A program made the translations under genes and the position numbers. This document shows positions 44,146 to 52,452 of a DNA stretch of 64,000 bases, in pieces; positions within the stretch are counted from its first letter, which is position 1, and the number at the start of each line of letters is the position of its first letter. The notes under the pieces are model-generated. The model was not told the DNA's origin. It did not search any database and saw only the letters and a list, made by a program, of their open reading frames with translations. This DNA comes from VXYL01 sp965116345 (lineage in GTDB: Bacteria; Pseudomonadota; Gammaproteobacteria; Pseudomonadales; Azotimanducaceae), in the NCBI GenBank assembly GCA_965116345.1, contig OZ220680.1:3534001-3598000 (forward strand). Direction: 5' to 3'.

Positions 44146-45273
44146 CTAGCCTGCGCCGGTGGGCCCTTGGCCCTCCACGACGAGGACGCTGACGCCGTCG
44201 CGCAACCCCTCCTGCCCGGTCGTCACCACCCACTCGCCCTCGTCCACGCCGTCGAGGATCTCGACATTGCCGTCGGAGAAGTAGCCGGTCGCGACGATTC
44301 GGCGCTCGGCGGTTGCTCCCTGGACGACGAACACGCTGCTGCGGTCCCGGCGCGTCACAACGGCGGCCAGGGGCACGAGCAGGGCGTCCGGTCGTGCGTC
44401 GATGCGGACGTCGATGCGCGCGAACATGCCGGGCTTCAGTTGCCTCTCGGTGTTGGCGAGGGCGACTGTGACGCGGAAGGTCCCGGACGTGGGGTCGACT
44501 TCCGGCGCAACGCGCAGCACCTCTCCGGTGAACTTCTCGTCCGGCAGCGCATCGATCCTCACACGCGCGGATTGGCGTGGCCTGATGCGCACGATCTCGC
44601 GTTCGGGCACGTTCAATTCCGCCTCGATGACATCCAGGCGCTTCATCTCGAACGCCGGGGTGTTCTGGTTCAGCGTGTGGCCCACCTTGATGTGTCGGCG
44701 TGTGACGACACCGTCGATGGTGGCGCGAATGGTGGCCTCGCGGAGTTCATATTGGCGCAGTTGGAGGTTGGTCTCTTCGGCGGTGAAGGCGTACTTGGCA
44801 TCGTCGAAGTCGTTCGGCGAGATCATCTTCGCCTCGAACATCCGCTCGGCACGCTCGTAGGCGGTCTTGAGTCGTTCGAGCTGGGCCTCGGATCGCGCCA
44901 GTTCCAGGGCAAGTCGTTCCGTATCCAGCTGCGCCAGCGGCTGCCCGATCGTGACCACGTCGCCTTCCTCGGCGAACAGCGCCTCCACCACGCCCTGTGT
45001 GCGGGCGACCACGACGGCTTCGCCCGCGGCGCTCAGGTTGGTCGAACCCTGGTAGAACGCTTCGATGAGTCCTCGCCGCACCTGCGCCACGGCCACCGGG
45101 ATCGCCGGCGTCTGCTCCTCGGGCCTACCCCGGCCCGGGCGAGTCTTGGCAGGTGCATCGGCGGTCGAGGGGGTTTCGGCGGAATCCGTGTCGCTGCCGC
45201 AGCCGGTGGTCGCGAGGCAAGCCAGGCCGACAAGCGAAGCCATTCCGGCGGCGCGAATCGTGTGGATGGACAT
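44146..45273 (-). CDS. Efflux RND transporter periplasmic adaptor (membrane fusion lipoprotein)
   Basis: 375 aa from ATG 45273; the longer frame to 45390 has no proper start site. Lipobox LATTGC near residue 24 makes it an inner-membrane-anchored lipoprotein. Then the HlyD-type order: barrel-sandwich (VARTQGVVEALFAEEGDVVTIGQPLAQLD), alpha-hairpin (LARSEAQLERLKTAYERAERMF), lipoyl return (IDGVVTRRHIKVGHTL), beta-barrel (KPGMFARIDVRI) and membrane-proximal domain. First gene of the efflux operon. It bridges the permease and a TolC-like channel encoded elsewhere. Confidence 0.92.
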   Translation of the reverse strand: MSIHTIRAAGMASLVGLACLATTGCGSDTDSAETPSTADAPAKTRPGRGRPEEQTPAIPVAVAQVRRGLIEAFYQGSTNLSAAGEAVVVARTQGVVEALFAEEGDVVTIGQPLAQLDTERLALELARSEAQLERLKTAYERAERMFEAKMISPNDFDDAKYAFTAEETNLQLRQYELREATIRATIDGVVTRRHIKVGHTLNQNTPAFEMKRLDVIEAELNVPEREIVRIRPRQSARVRIDALPDEKFTGEVLRVAPEVDPTSGTFRVTVALANTERQLKPGMFARIDVRIDARPDALLVPLAAVVTRRDRSSVFVVQGATAERRIVATGYFSDGNVEILDGVDEGEWVVTTGQEGLRDGVSVLVVEGQGPTGAG

Positions 45274-45437
45274 CACGGACGGGCCTCGTCGGGGACGAAC
45301 GACGGAACAGGCGGTGGCTGCGCGGAACGGCAAAGTTCGGGCCTTGCTCTCGGCGTACGGGAAACCCGATAGTTTACAACAGCCCCGCATCGGACGGTTC
45401 CTGAGATAGCGATCTGAGTTACGGTGTCGTGTGACGG

Positions 45438-46982
45438 ATGCCCGATAGACCCCACATCGTGATCTTCAACCCGGACCAGTGGCGCGGCGATGCGCTCGCT
45501 CACCTGGGCAATCCCGCGGTGCGGACGCCGACCATAGACCGGCTGGTGGCGACGGATGCCGTGTCGTTCCGCCACGCCTTCGTGCAAGCCACCGTGTGCA
45601 CGCCGAGCCGATGCTCCTTCATGACCGGTTGGTACCCGCATGTGCGTGGCCACCGGACCATGCATCACATGCTGAACCCCACGTTGGGCGAAACCAACCT
45701 GCTGAAGGTGCTCCGCGACAACGGCTATTTCGTGTGGTGGGGCGGGAAGAACGACCTGGTGCCCGGGCAGCTCGGGTTCGAGGAACACTGCGACGTGCAC
45801 TTCCGGCCCAGCAAGGAGGACTACGCCGCCTGGGGCGCCACCCCCCGGCCCGGGTCGCACGGCGGCGATCTGTCCTGGCGCGGGCCGCCGGGCGGCGACA
45901 ACTACTTCAGCTTCCTCAAGGGACGTCTGGAACCGCCGGAGGGCGAGGTGTGGTTCGACGGCGACTGGGCGATGGTCCGTGGCGCCATCGACTTCGTCCG
46001 CCAGTACCCGGGGGACCAGCCGTTGTGCCTGTTTCTCCCCCTCGGCTATCCACATCCGCCCTATTGCGTTGAGGAGCCCTGGTTTTCGCTCACCAACCGC
46101 GAGGACGTGCCCCCGCGGCACCGCTACCAGACCTGGGACGACAAGCCGAGCCTACTGGCGGGAATCCGCGACGGCCAGCGCCTGACCGGCTGGACCGAGG
46201 ACCGCTGGCGCGAACTGCGGGCCACGTACTACGGCATGTGCGCCCGCGTCGACCATCAGTTCGCCCTGCTGCTCGGGGCGCTGCGGGACAGTGGCCTGTA
46301 CGACGACAGCGCAGTGTTCCTGTTCTCGGACCATGGCGACTTCACCGGTGACTACGGGCTGGTGGAGAAGACCCAGAACACGTTCCAGGACTGCCTCAGC
46401 CGTGTGCCGTTCGTCGTCAAGCCGCCGGCGGATGTCGACGCCGTGCCGGGTATTCGGGACCAGCTCGTGGAGCTGGTGGACTTCCCCGCCACGGTCTACG
46501 ACCTGGCCGGCATCGACTGCGGCTACTGGCACTTCGGCCGCTCCCTGGCGGGCCTATTGGGCGATCCGGACACGGATCACCGTGACGCGGTCTTCTGCGA
46601 GGGCGGGCGGCTCGCCGACGAGATCCAGGCCAGCGAGAGGGAGAGCCTGGCGGCGGGTACCCCACTGGGCCTGTACTCGCCGCGCGTCACCCTGCAGGCG
46701 GACGAAGCGACGCCGCTAAGGCATACCAAGGCGGCGATGTGCCGCACGCAACGGTTCAAATACGTCCGCCGCGCCTTCGAGACCGACGAGTTCTACGATC
46801 TGCAGGCCGACCCCGGTGAAACCCGGAACCTGATCGGGAATGCCGAGTACCGCAACGAGGTGCTCGAACTCAAGGAGAGGATGCTCGCTTGGTACATGGA
46901 GACTTGCGACGTGGTTCCCCTGGAGACGGATCGTCGCAACTTTGGCAACATCGCGGGCGCTGCAAGGAGCCACAAGCAATGA
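45438..46982 (+). CDS. Sulfatase family protein (type I, formylglycine-dependent)
   Basis: 514 aa. N-terminal DQWR metal-site region (IVIFNPDQWRGDAL) and the formylglycine motif C-T-P-S-R with Cys54, which an anaerobic or FGE maturase must convert; none is in the window. Later FSDHGDFTGDYGLVEK supplies further metal ligands, and FYDLQADPGETRNL is the usual C-terminal hallmark. No signal peptide, so it seems cytosolic, which is unusual for polysaccharide sulfatases and fits a choline-sulfatase-like or small-ester enzyme. Its stop overlaps the next gene (ATGA). Confidence 0.9.
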   Translation: MPDRPHIVIFNPDQWRGDALAHLGNPAVRTPTIDRLVATDAVSFRHAFVQATVCTPSRCSFMTGWYPHVRGHRTMHHMLNPTLGETNLLKVLRDNGYFVWWGGKNDLVPGQLGFEEHCDVHFRPSKEDYAAWGATPRPGSHGGDLSWRGPPGGDNYFSFLKGRLEPPEGEVWFDGDWAMVRGAIDFVRQYPGDQPLCLFLPLGYPHPPYCVEEPWFSLTNREDVPPRHRYQTWDDKPSLLAGIRDGQRLTGWTEDRWRELRATYYGMCARVDHQFALLLGALRDSGLYDDSAVFLFSDHGDFTGDYGLVEKTQNTFQDCLSRVPFVVKPPADVDAVPGIRDQLVELVDFPATVYDLAGIDCGYWHFGRSLAGLLGDPDTDHRDAVFCEGGRLADEIQASERESLAAGTPLGLYSPRVTLQADEATPLRHTKAAMCRTQRFKYVRRAFETDEFYDLQADPGETRNLIGNAEYRNEVLELKERMLAWYMETCDVVPLETDRRNFGNIAGAARSHKQ

Positions 46983-47977
46983 CGAGTTCCCTGATCGGTC
47001 GTGCCGGCGAGATGCTGGATCAATACGCGGCGGCGATGTCGGCGACCAAGGAACTGCTTGACGAACGACTCACCGAGGCGGTGGAACTGATCGCCGGCCT
47101 CGACTCGATTCTCATCGTCACCGGCTTGGGCAAGAGCGGCCTGGTCGCGCAGAAGGCCGCCGCGACGCTGTCGAGCACCGGAACGCAGGCGGCCTTCGTG
47201 CATCCCGTGGAAGCGCTCCACGGCGACCTCGGCATCGTCCGTCCGGGGTCGGCGCTGCTGGCGTTGTCGAAGAGCGGGGGCAACGAAGAGACCATCGCGT
47301 TCGCGCGCCAGTTCAAGGTCGTTGCCGGCGGCCAGGTCATCTCCTTGACCGAGCCCGGCTCACGCCTCGCCGACGTCGCCGACATCTCGCTGGAGATCCC
47401 GGCCCTGGCGGAGATCGACGAGTTCGATCTCGCGCCGACGACCAGCACCGCGACCGCTCTCGCGGTCTGCGACGTACTTGCCATCCTGGTGCAGCAGGCA
47501 AGGGGACTGACCGAGCACGACTTCGCCAAGTTCCATCCGAGCGGCGTCCTCGGCCGCCGCCTGCTGCTGTCCGTGGACGACGTCATGATCAAGGGCGAGC
47601 GCCTGCCGACGATCACCACCCGGGCGCATGTCTCCGACCTCGTCTACGAGATCTCCTCGAAGGGCATCGGCATGGCGGTGGTGGTGGACGACGGCGGCAA
47701 CTACGTCGGCGTGGTCACCGATGCGGACATTCGCCGCCTGCTGCTGCGGGGTGAGAACGTCAACCACCTGACGGTGGCGGAGTGTTTCGAGCGCAGCCGC
47801 CGGGGGACCGAGAGCTCGGCGCCCTCGGAGGTGGACGGACTGGCATCGGCGGATTCGATGGCCATCGACTGCCTGCGCCAGATGCAGACCAACCAGATCA
47901 CCGTGCTCGTCGTCGTCGATGGCGATCGACCGACCGGTGTCGTGCGGCTTCAGGACTTGGTCGCGGTCGGCTTCTAG
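46979..47977 (+). CDS. kdsD: KpsF/GutQ family sugar-phosphate isomerase (arabinose-5-phosphate isomerase type)
   Basis: 332 aa from ATG 46979 overlapping the sulfatase stop by 4 bp; the frame continues upstream but inside the sulfatase. SIS domain about 40-170 (VTGLGKSGLVAQKAAATLSS, HPVEALHGDLG, LSKSGGNEET, LTEPGSRLADVAD) and a pair of CBS domains (205-260, 280-332) with VVVDDGGNYVGVVTDADIRRLL. KdsD makes arabinose-5-phosphate for Kdo/LPS. But coupling to a sulfatase is unusual, so the substrate could be another ketose phosphate. The usual kds neighbours are absent. Confidence 0.85.
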   Translation: MTSSLIGRAGEMLDQYAAAMSATKELLDERLTEAVELIAGLDSILIVTGLGKSGLVAQKAAATLSSTGTQAAFVHPVEALHGDLGIVRPGSALLALSKSGGNEETIAFARQFKVVAGGQVISLTEPGSRLADVADISLEIPALAEIDEFDLAPTTSTATALAVCDVLAILVQQARGLTEHDFAKFHPSGVLGRRLLLSVDDVMIKGERLPTITTRAHVSDLVYEISSKGIGMAVVVDDGGNYVGVVTDADIRRLLLRGENVNHLTVAECFERSRRGTESSAPSEVDGLASADSMAIDCLRQMQTNQITVLVVVDGDRPTGVVRLQDLVAVGF

Positions 47978-48009
47978 GATTGCTCTGATCAAGCCGTCCC
48001 TGTGCCGCC

Positions 48010-48040
48010 CTGGGGAAGGTCTTAATCAGACCTTCCCCAG
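48010..48040. repeat. Family B palindrome, left flank of vapBC
   Basis: CTGGGGAAGGTCT-TAATC-AGACCTTCCCCAG, the same loop as at 34720-34750 and with paired changes (CTAGG to CTGGG with CCTAG to CCCAG). Located 33 bp after the KpsF-type gene stop. Confidence 0.9.
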
Positions 48041-48051
48041 GGAAGCGCTGA

Positions 48052-48087
48052 CCATATATATGGCTTTTCTGATATGGTCTAACCATA
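48052..48087. promoter_or_regulatory. Two palindromes before vapBC, likely operators
   Basis: CCATATATATGG (48052-48063, perfect 12-bp palindrome) and TATGGT-CTA-ACCATA (48073-48087, 6-bp arms) share the CCATA/TATGG half-site. Centres lie about 22 bp apart. They end 21 bp before the vapB start, as expected for VapBC autorepression (inference). Confidence 0.7.
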
Positions 48088-48108
48088 CTACTTTGCCGTC
48101 CGACGCCG

Positions 48109-48342
48109 ATGAAGACTACTCTGAACCTGAATGACGAGGTATTGCGACGTTCCAAGGACTGCGCCGCGAGCGCGGGCGTGACCCTGACGAGATTCGTCGA
48201 CGATGCTTTGCGGGCGAAGATCGCGGCATCGCAGCAGCGTCCAGCCTTTCGGCTGACTTTGAGGACGGTGCGGGGTACTCGGCAGCCCAATGTGGACATC
48301 ACGGACCGCGATGCGCTCTACGACGTGATTGACCGCGGATGA
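48109..48342 (+). CDS. vapB: VapB-type antitoxin
   Basis: 77 aa. N-terminal ribbon-helix-helix signature MKTTLNLNDEVLRRSKDCAASAGVT followed by LTRFVDDALRAKIA, and a flexible C-terminal tail (RPAFRLTLRTVRGTRQPNVDITDRDAL) to wrap the toxin. Overlaps vapC by ATGA. Together they are a type II module; the antitoxin should bind the palindromes just upstream. Located between two family B palindromes. Confidence 0.88.
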   Translation: MKTTLNLNDEVLRRSKDCAASAGVTLTRFVDDALRAKIAASQQRPAFRLTLRTVRGTRQPNVDITDRDALYDVIDRG

Positions 48343-48782
48343 TCGCCGTTGACACGAATGTTCTCATCTACGCGCATCGCGCCGAGATGGAACTCCACGG
48401 GACGGCCAAAGAACAGCTCGAGATGCTGGCCGAGGGCGACGAGCCGTGGGTGGTGCCCGTGTTCTGCATTACGGAGTTCCTGCGGGTCGTCACCCACACG
48501 CGTGTATTCAATCCGCCGTCAACCGCCTCGGAGGCCCTGGATTTCCTCGATGGGTTACTTGCATCGCCAAGCTGCACCGTGGCGAGTCCCGAAACGGCAT
48601 TCATGAACCGACTTGATGCCGTGGTTCGAGAGTCCGGCGCCCGAGGCAACCTGATTTTCGACGCCCAGGTGGCAGCGCTTTGCCGGGAGCATGGGATTCC
48701 GACGATCCTTACGAACGACCGCGACTTCGAGCGTTTCAAACCCCTGCACGCCGTCTATCTCGAATCGACCGCGACGCCCTAG
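48339..48782 (+). CDS. vapC: VapC-type PIN-domain toxin
   Basis: 147 aa, normal for VapC. Acidic residues of the PIN active site: Asp5 (AVDTNVLIYA), Glu46 (CITEFLRV), Asp108 (LIFDAQVAAL) and Asp127/Asp129 (TNDRDF). It would cleave RNA, most often tRNA or rRNA, when released from VapB. Its stop codon TAG (48780-48782) is formed by the first bases of the right-hand family B palindrome, which suggests that the repeat insertion or the gene end have evolved together. Confidence 0.92.
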   Translation: MIAVDTNVLIYAHRAEMELHGTAKEQLEMLAEGDEPWVVPVFCITEFLRVVTHTRVFNPPSTASEALDFLDGLLASPSCTVASPETAFMNRLDAVVRESGARGNLIFDAQVAALCREHGIPTILTNDRDFERFKPLHAVYLESTATP

Positions 48783-48809
48783 GGAAGGTCTGATTAGGAC
48801 CTTCCCTAG
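48779..48809. repeat. Family B palindrome, right flank of vapBC
   Basis: CTAGGGAAGGTC-TGATTAG-GACCTTCCCTAG, 12-bp perfect arms. It overlaps the vapC stop codon. With the copy at 48010 it brackets the vapBC operon. Confidence 0.9.
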
Positions 48810-48973
48810 CGCGGCACAGGGATGTGCCGCCACGGCTGACGCGCGCCGTGCCGGTAATGCCAGCTTTGGGTCATCGCCGAATCTCATGTAGGACAAGCGC
48901 CCGGGGCGCCCGCACACCCTCGACGACGACATAGCCTCCAAGGGCTCATTCATTGACTTGTGGAGGTAAAGAA

Positions 48974-49228
48974 ATGAGGAAGCAGTACTTGGCACTCGCG
49001 GCCGTACTCGGCATGGGGATGTTCGCCTTGGCCAATCCAGAAGCCGGTGCCCCTGCGTCGCAGACCAGCGTGGTGGAGATGACGGTCGTCATGTTCTGTC
49101 AGGAGTATCGGGACGGGCAAGTGGTTGAGTTTGTCTGCCGCGGGGGGTTCACCCAACGCGTGATTGACTTGATGGAGCGGATTTGGATCCCGTTCCCCGG
49201 CGCGGTCCCGCCAGTGGCCTCTCTGTAG
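48974..49228 (+). CDS. Small secreted protein, unknown
   Basis: 84 aa from ATG 48974 with a strong TGGAGG ribosome site. MRKQYLALAAVLGMGMFALANPEAGA is a clear signal peptide; cleavage after ALA or ANPEAGA. The mature peptide of about 60 aa has two cysteines (VVMFCQEYRDG, EFVCRGGF) that could pair in the periplasm. No family recognised. The gene precedes a SpoIIM-like gene and may share its transcript. Existence is supported mainly by the ribosome site and signal peptide. Confidence 0.6.
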   Translation: MRKQYLALAAVLGMGMFALANPEAGAPASQTSVVEMTVVMFCQEYRDGQVVEFVCRGGFTQRVIDLMERIWIPFPGAVPPVASL

Positions 49229-49267
49229 GCCGCACAGGCGTTCGTCCGTGCGCGGGGATTGCGATCT

Positions 49268-49867
49268 ATGGACCGCCAGATCTCCAAGCGCGGACGTACG
49301 CCGCAGACGATGGTCCGGTACAACTGGATTGTGGCCTTCGCCGTGTCGTGCCTAGTCCTGTTGTCCGGCATGGCGATGGGCCACGCGTTCGCTGCGTGGA
49401 TCGCCGCGTTGCCCGTGAGCCCCTTGCCGGAGGCGGTCCCCGTCGAGGCGACGGGCCGAGCCGACGACCGAGCCGGTTGGCAACTGTTCGCATTCATCCT
49501 GCGCAACAACCTTGCGGTCTATGTGCTGCTGCTGTTCGGACTGGTGTCTGCGGGCTCGGTCAGTTTCGTGGTTCTCCTCGGCAACGGGATCGCGATCGGC
49601 CAGGTCATCGGATTCGCGAGATCGGCGGGCATGTCCAACGACACCCTCGTCGACCTGTTGCTTCCCCACGGGGTTCTCGAACTCGGCACGCTGTGCATCG
49701 CCGGCGCGGTCGGACTCCAAGGCTTCCGTCTTCTCCTGGACCTGTCGAATCTGGGAAGTGGCACCTTGAAATCGTTGCGCCTCGGCCTGGTCCTCGGATT
49801 CGGTCTGTGTGCACTCACCGTCGCGGCGGTCGTCGAAGCCTTTGTCACCGCCGAGTTGGCCGGGTGA
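49268..49867 (+). CDS. SpoIIM-like (stage II sporulation protein M family) membrane protein
   Basis: 199 aa from ATG 49268 (TTG 49259 possible). Family landmarks: FAFILRNNLAVYVLLLFGLVS, the FVVLLGNGIAIGQVIGFAR turn and LLPHGVLELGTLCIAGAVG. About five hydrophobic segments. Outside spore-formers the family is of unknown function, often with RDD or MoxR/DUF58 genes; those are not seen here. The following gene starts at GTGA overlap. Inner membrane. Confidence 0.8.
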   Translation: MDRQISKRGRTPQTMVRYNWIVAFAVSCLVLLSGMAMGHAFAAWIAALPVSPLPEAVPVEATGRADDRAGWQLFAFILRNNLAVYVLLLFGLVSAGSVSFVVLLGNGIAIGQVIGFARSAGMSNDTLVDLLLPHGVLELGTLCIAGAVGLQGFRLLLDLSNLGSGTLKSLRLGLVLGFGLCALTVAAVVEAFVTAELAG

Positions 49868-50475
49868 ACCAGGTGTCCAGGTTCGCGCAGGTCGGCGCGG
49901 GTTTGCTTCGCCTGGCGTCCTCGTCTCCGGTGCCGGTGGTGCTCTGGATCACCGGTCTCGTGGTGTACGCGGTGGTCGGCGTCGAGTGCCTGTTCGCCGG
50001 CAGGGAGCCGATATTCGCCGTGGCGCGCCTGACCGCCTACGTGACGGTGGGAACGGTTGCGGCGATGACCGTGGGCTTCGCCTCGGTGTTCGCCATCGCC
50101 TCCGGCGCCATGCTGGGCTGGCTCGGCGAGTCACCTTCGCCCGGGTCCATCGCCGCCGCCACGGCCAAGGCGTTCTGGGCGATGGCCGCCTACGTCTGGC
50201 TGGGTGTCGCGTTGCTGATGGCGGACCCGCCGACTGGGTTGTCGGTATTCGAGGTCGCCGAACCCGGTGCGCTCGAGGCGCGGTTCGAGACGATTGCCGG
50301 TTTCGCTTGGCTCGCGCGCCTGCGGTATGTCGCGCTCGGGTGCTTTCTCGGTCTCGTCGTGTGGTTCTTGGCACGCCTGTCGAGATTCGCCGACGCGTTG
50401 TTGGCCGTGGCGTTCGGCGCAGCCCTGCTGGCGGCGTTGATCAAGGGATTGGGTTTGTTGGCCGGAAGTCCCTGA
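49864..50475 (+). CDS. Integral membrane protein, partner of the SpoIIM-like protein
   Basis: 203 aa from a GTG at 49864 that overlaps the SpoIIM stop (GTGA). Five to six hydrophobic segments (PVPVVLWITGLVVYAVVGV, AVARLTAYVTVGTVAAMTVG, AKAFWAMAAYVWLGVALLM, LRYVALGCFLGLVVWFLARL, FADALLAVAFGAALLAALIK). Resembles Yip1-like membrane proteins in style only. No motif to assign function; coupling to the SpoIIM-like gene indicates a joint role. Confidence 0.7.
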   Translation: MNQVSRFAQVGAGLLRLASSSPVPVVLWITGLVVYAVVGVECLFAGREPIFAVARLTAYVTVGTVAAMTVGFASVFAIASGAMLGWLGESPSPGSIAAATAKAFWAMAAYVWLGVALLMADPPTGLSVFEVAEPGALEARFETIAGFAWLARLRYVALGCFLGLVVWFLARLSRFADALLAVAFGAALLAALIKGLGLLAGSP

Positions 50476-50508
50476 CATCCCACCGACCGGCCTGCTACCG
50501 TTCCGAGC

Positions 50509-52452
50509 ATGGGCTGGCAGACACACGTTCCGTCTACACGCGATCCGTCCACGCACGATCCGTCCGCAATAGCGCAGTGGGACGTGGCGTCGCGGCGCGA
50601 ATACGCCGACGGCGAGCCTTTCGGACCCTGGGGGCCGTTCGAGATCATCGAGGGCCGTGTCCACTATGCGGTCGATCCGGCCGACCCCCGCAACCGCGGC
50701 ATCGTGGATCTGGCGTTTGCGCCGCGCGACGAACGCGGGCTCGTTTGCTTCAGCGGCGACTACACCCTCGTGACCCCGCGGGACGGCACGGCGACGAAGC
50801 TCTTGATCGATGTCCCCAACCGGGGTCGCCGCCTGGCCTTCTCGGCGCTCAACCGGGCCTCCGCGGGCGACCTGCTGAACGATCCCTGCGCGCCGGGCGA
50901 CGGCTTGCTGTTTCGTCGGGGGATCGCGGTCGCATCCATTGGCTGGCAGTGGGATGTCCAGGCCGGCCTTGCGCTCGACGCGCCGGAGGTGTTGGACAAC
51001 GGCGAGGCGGTGGAAGGCGATGTCGTGTGCCGGGTCCAGCCCGGCAGCGACCGGTCCTTCGTCTCCTTCGGCCAGCTCGGCGAGGTCACCTACCCGCCGG
51101 CCGGTCCGGACGATCCGGGGGCCAAATTGCTGGTTCGAGACCACGACAACATGCCGTGGACCGAGATTCGGCGCGCGTCGTGGCGTTTCGCGCGGGAACG
51201 CGATGGCCGCCTGGAGCCCAGCGACCGCTGCGTGCATCTCGACGGCGGTTTCGAGAAGGGACGGATCTACACGCTGGTTTATCGGGCTCGGGGTGCCCGG
51301 GTCACCGGTTGCGGACTGTTGGCGTTGCGCGATGCGGCGGCCAGCTTGCGCGCGGATGGGGGACCCGCTACCGGGACATTCCGTCATGTCCTTGCCTTCG
51401 GCGCGTCGCAGACCGGTCGCGTGCTGCGCCATCTGCTGCACTTAGGCCTGAACACCGACGCCGCCGGCGCTCCGGTGTTCGATGGCGTGCACATCCACAT
51501 CGCCGGCGGGCAGCGCGGCGACTTCAACCACCGGTTTGCGCAACCGTCGAGTGCGGGTGTGCCGGCGGCGGGGCAGCGCTTTCCGTTCGCGGGCACAACG
51601 ACCCGCGACTCGCTCACCGGGGCCGAGGACGGCCTGTTTGGGCGCCTCGAGCCTATGCCCAAGGTGGTCGTCACCAACACCTCCTGGGAGTACTGGCGGG
51701 GGGACGCGGCGCTGACACACGTTGCGGCGGATGGTGAGCGCGATCTGGAACCGCACCCGAACGAGCGCAACTACCTGTTCGCCGGTACGCATCACGTCAA
51801 CGGCATCCTGCCGCCGACCAACACCTTCGCGGTGACTGGAGAGAAGGCCCGTCATACCTTCAACGTGGTCAATCACACTCCGCTGGTGCGCGCTGCGTTT
51901 GCCAATCTCGTCGGTTGGGTCGAAGGAGAATCCCCACCTCCGTCAGCGGTTCCCACGTTGAGGGACGGAACGCTGGTCGACCGTCGCACGGTGCTCGATC
52001 GGTTCGCGGTTATCCGGCCGGATTTTGCAAGACTCGATGCCGATCAGCTCGGCGGCTTGCGGGTACTCGACCTCGGGCCCCGTGTGGAAAGCGGCGTGTG
52101 TGCGTTTCCGGCTCGCGAGGGTGCCGCCTACGCGCGTCTCGTTGCCGACGTCGACGCGACGCTGAACGAGGTGGCGGGCATTCGCCTACCCGACATCGCC
52201 CTGTCGGTGGGTAGCCACAGCGGTTGGAATCCCCGGCACCCCGACCACGGTGCTCCCGAACAAGCGGCGATCTTCGTCGGCTTCACGGTGTTCGTCGACG
52301 AACCGCCACCGGCCGAGGTCTTCGAGCAGCGCGCCCGGGCCGTGGCGGAGGACCTGGTCGCCAAGGGCTACGTGTTGGCCGAGGACTTCGAACTGGTCGT
52401 GGCGAACAGTCTGCGGGTGCATGCGGCGGCACGCCGGGCGAATCGTGAATGA
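50509..52452 (+). CDS. Alpha/beta hydrolase domain-containing protein (Abhydrolase_10-like)
   Basis: 647 aa. Long single-chain protein with a beta-rich N-terminal part (EGRVHYAVDPADPRNRGIVDLAFAPRD) and an alpha/beta hydrolase-like C-terminal half with nucleophile motif FGASQTGR (Ser near 300), followed by GGQRGDFNHRFAQPS. The pattern matches the alpha/beta hydrolase domain-containing family PF20091, mostly of unknown substrate in soil and marine bacteria. No signal peptide seen. Overlaps the following glycosyltransferase gene by 4 bp. Confidence 0.8.
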   Translation: MGWQTHVPSTRDPSTHDPSAIAQWDVASRREYADGEPFGPWGPFEIIEGRVHYAVDPADPRNRGIVDLAFAPRDERGLVCFSGDYTLVTPRDGTATKLLIDVPNRGRRLAFSALNRASAGDLLNDPCAPGDGLLFRRGIAVASIGWQWDVQAGLALDAPEVLDNGEAVEGDVVCRVQPGSDRSFVSFGQLGEVTYPPAGPDDPGAKLLVRDHDNMPWTEIRRASWRFARERDGRLEPSDRCVHLDGGFEKGRIYTLVYRARGARVTGCGLLALRDAAASLRADGGPATGTFRHVLAFGASQTGRVLRHLLHLGLNTDAAGAPVFDGVHIHIAGGQRGDFNHRFAQPSSAGVPAAGQRFPFAGTTTRDSLTGAEDGLFGRLEPMPKVVVTNTSWEYWRGDAALTHVAADGERDLEPHPNERNYLFAGTHHVNGILPPTNTFAVTGEKARHTFNVVNHTPLVRAAFANLVGWVEGESPPPSAVPTLRDGTLVDRRTVLDRFAVIRPDFARLDADQLGGLRVLDLGPRVESGVCAFPAREGAAYARLVADVDATLNEVAGIRLPDIALSVGSHSGWNPRHPDHGAPEQAAIFVGFTVFVDEPPPAEVFEQRARAVAEDLVAKGYVLAEDFELVVANSLRVHAAARRANRE

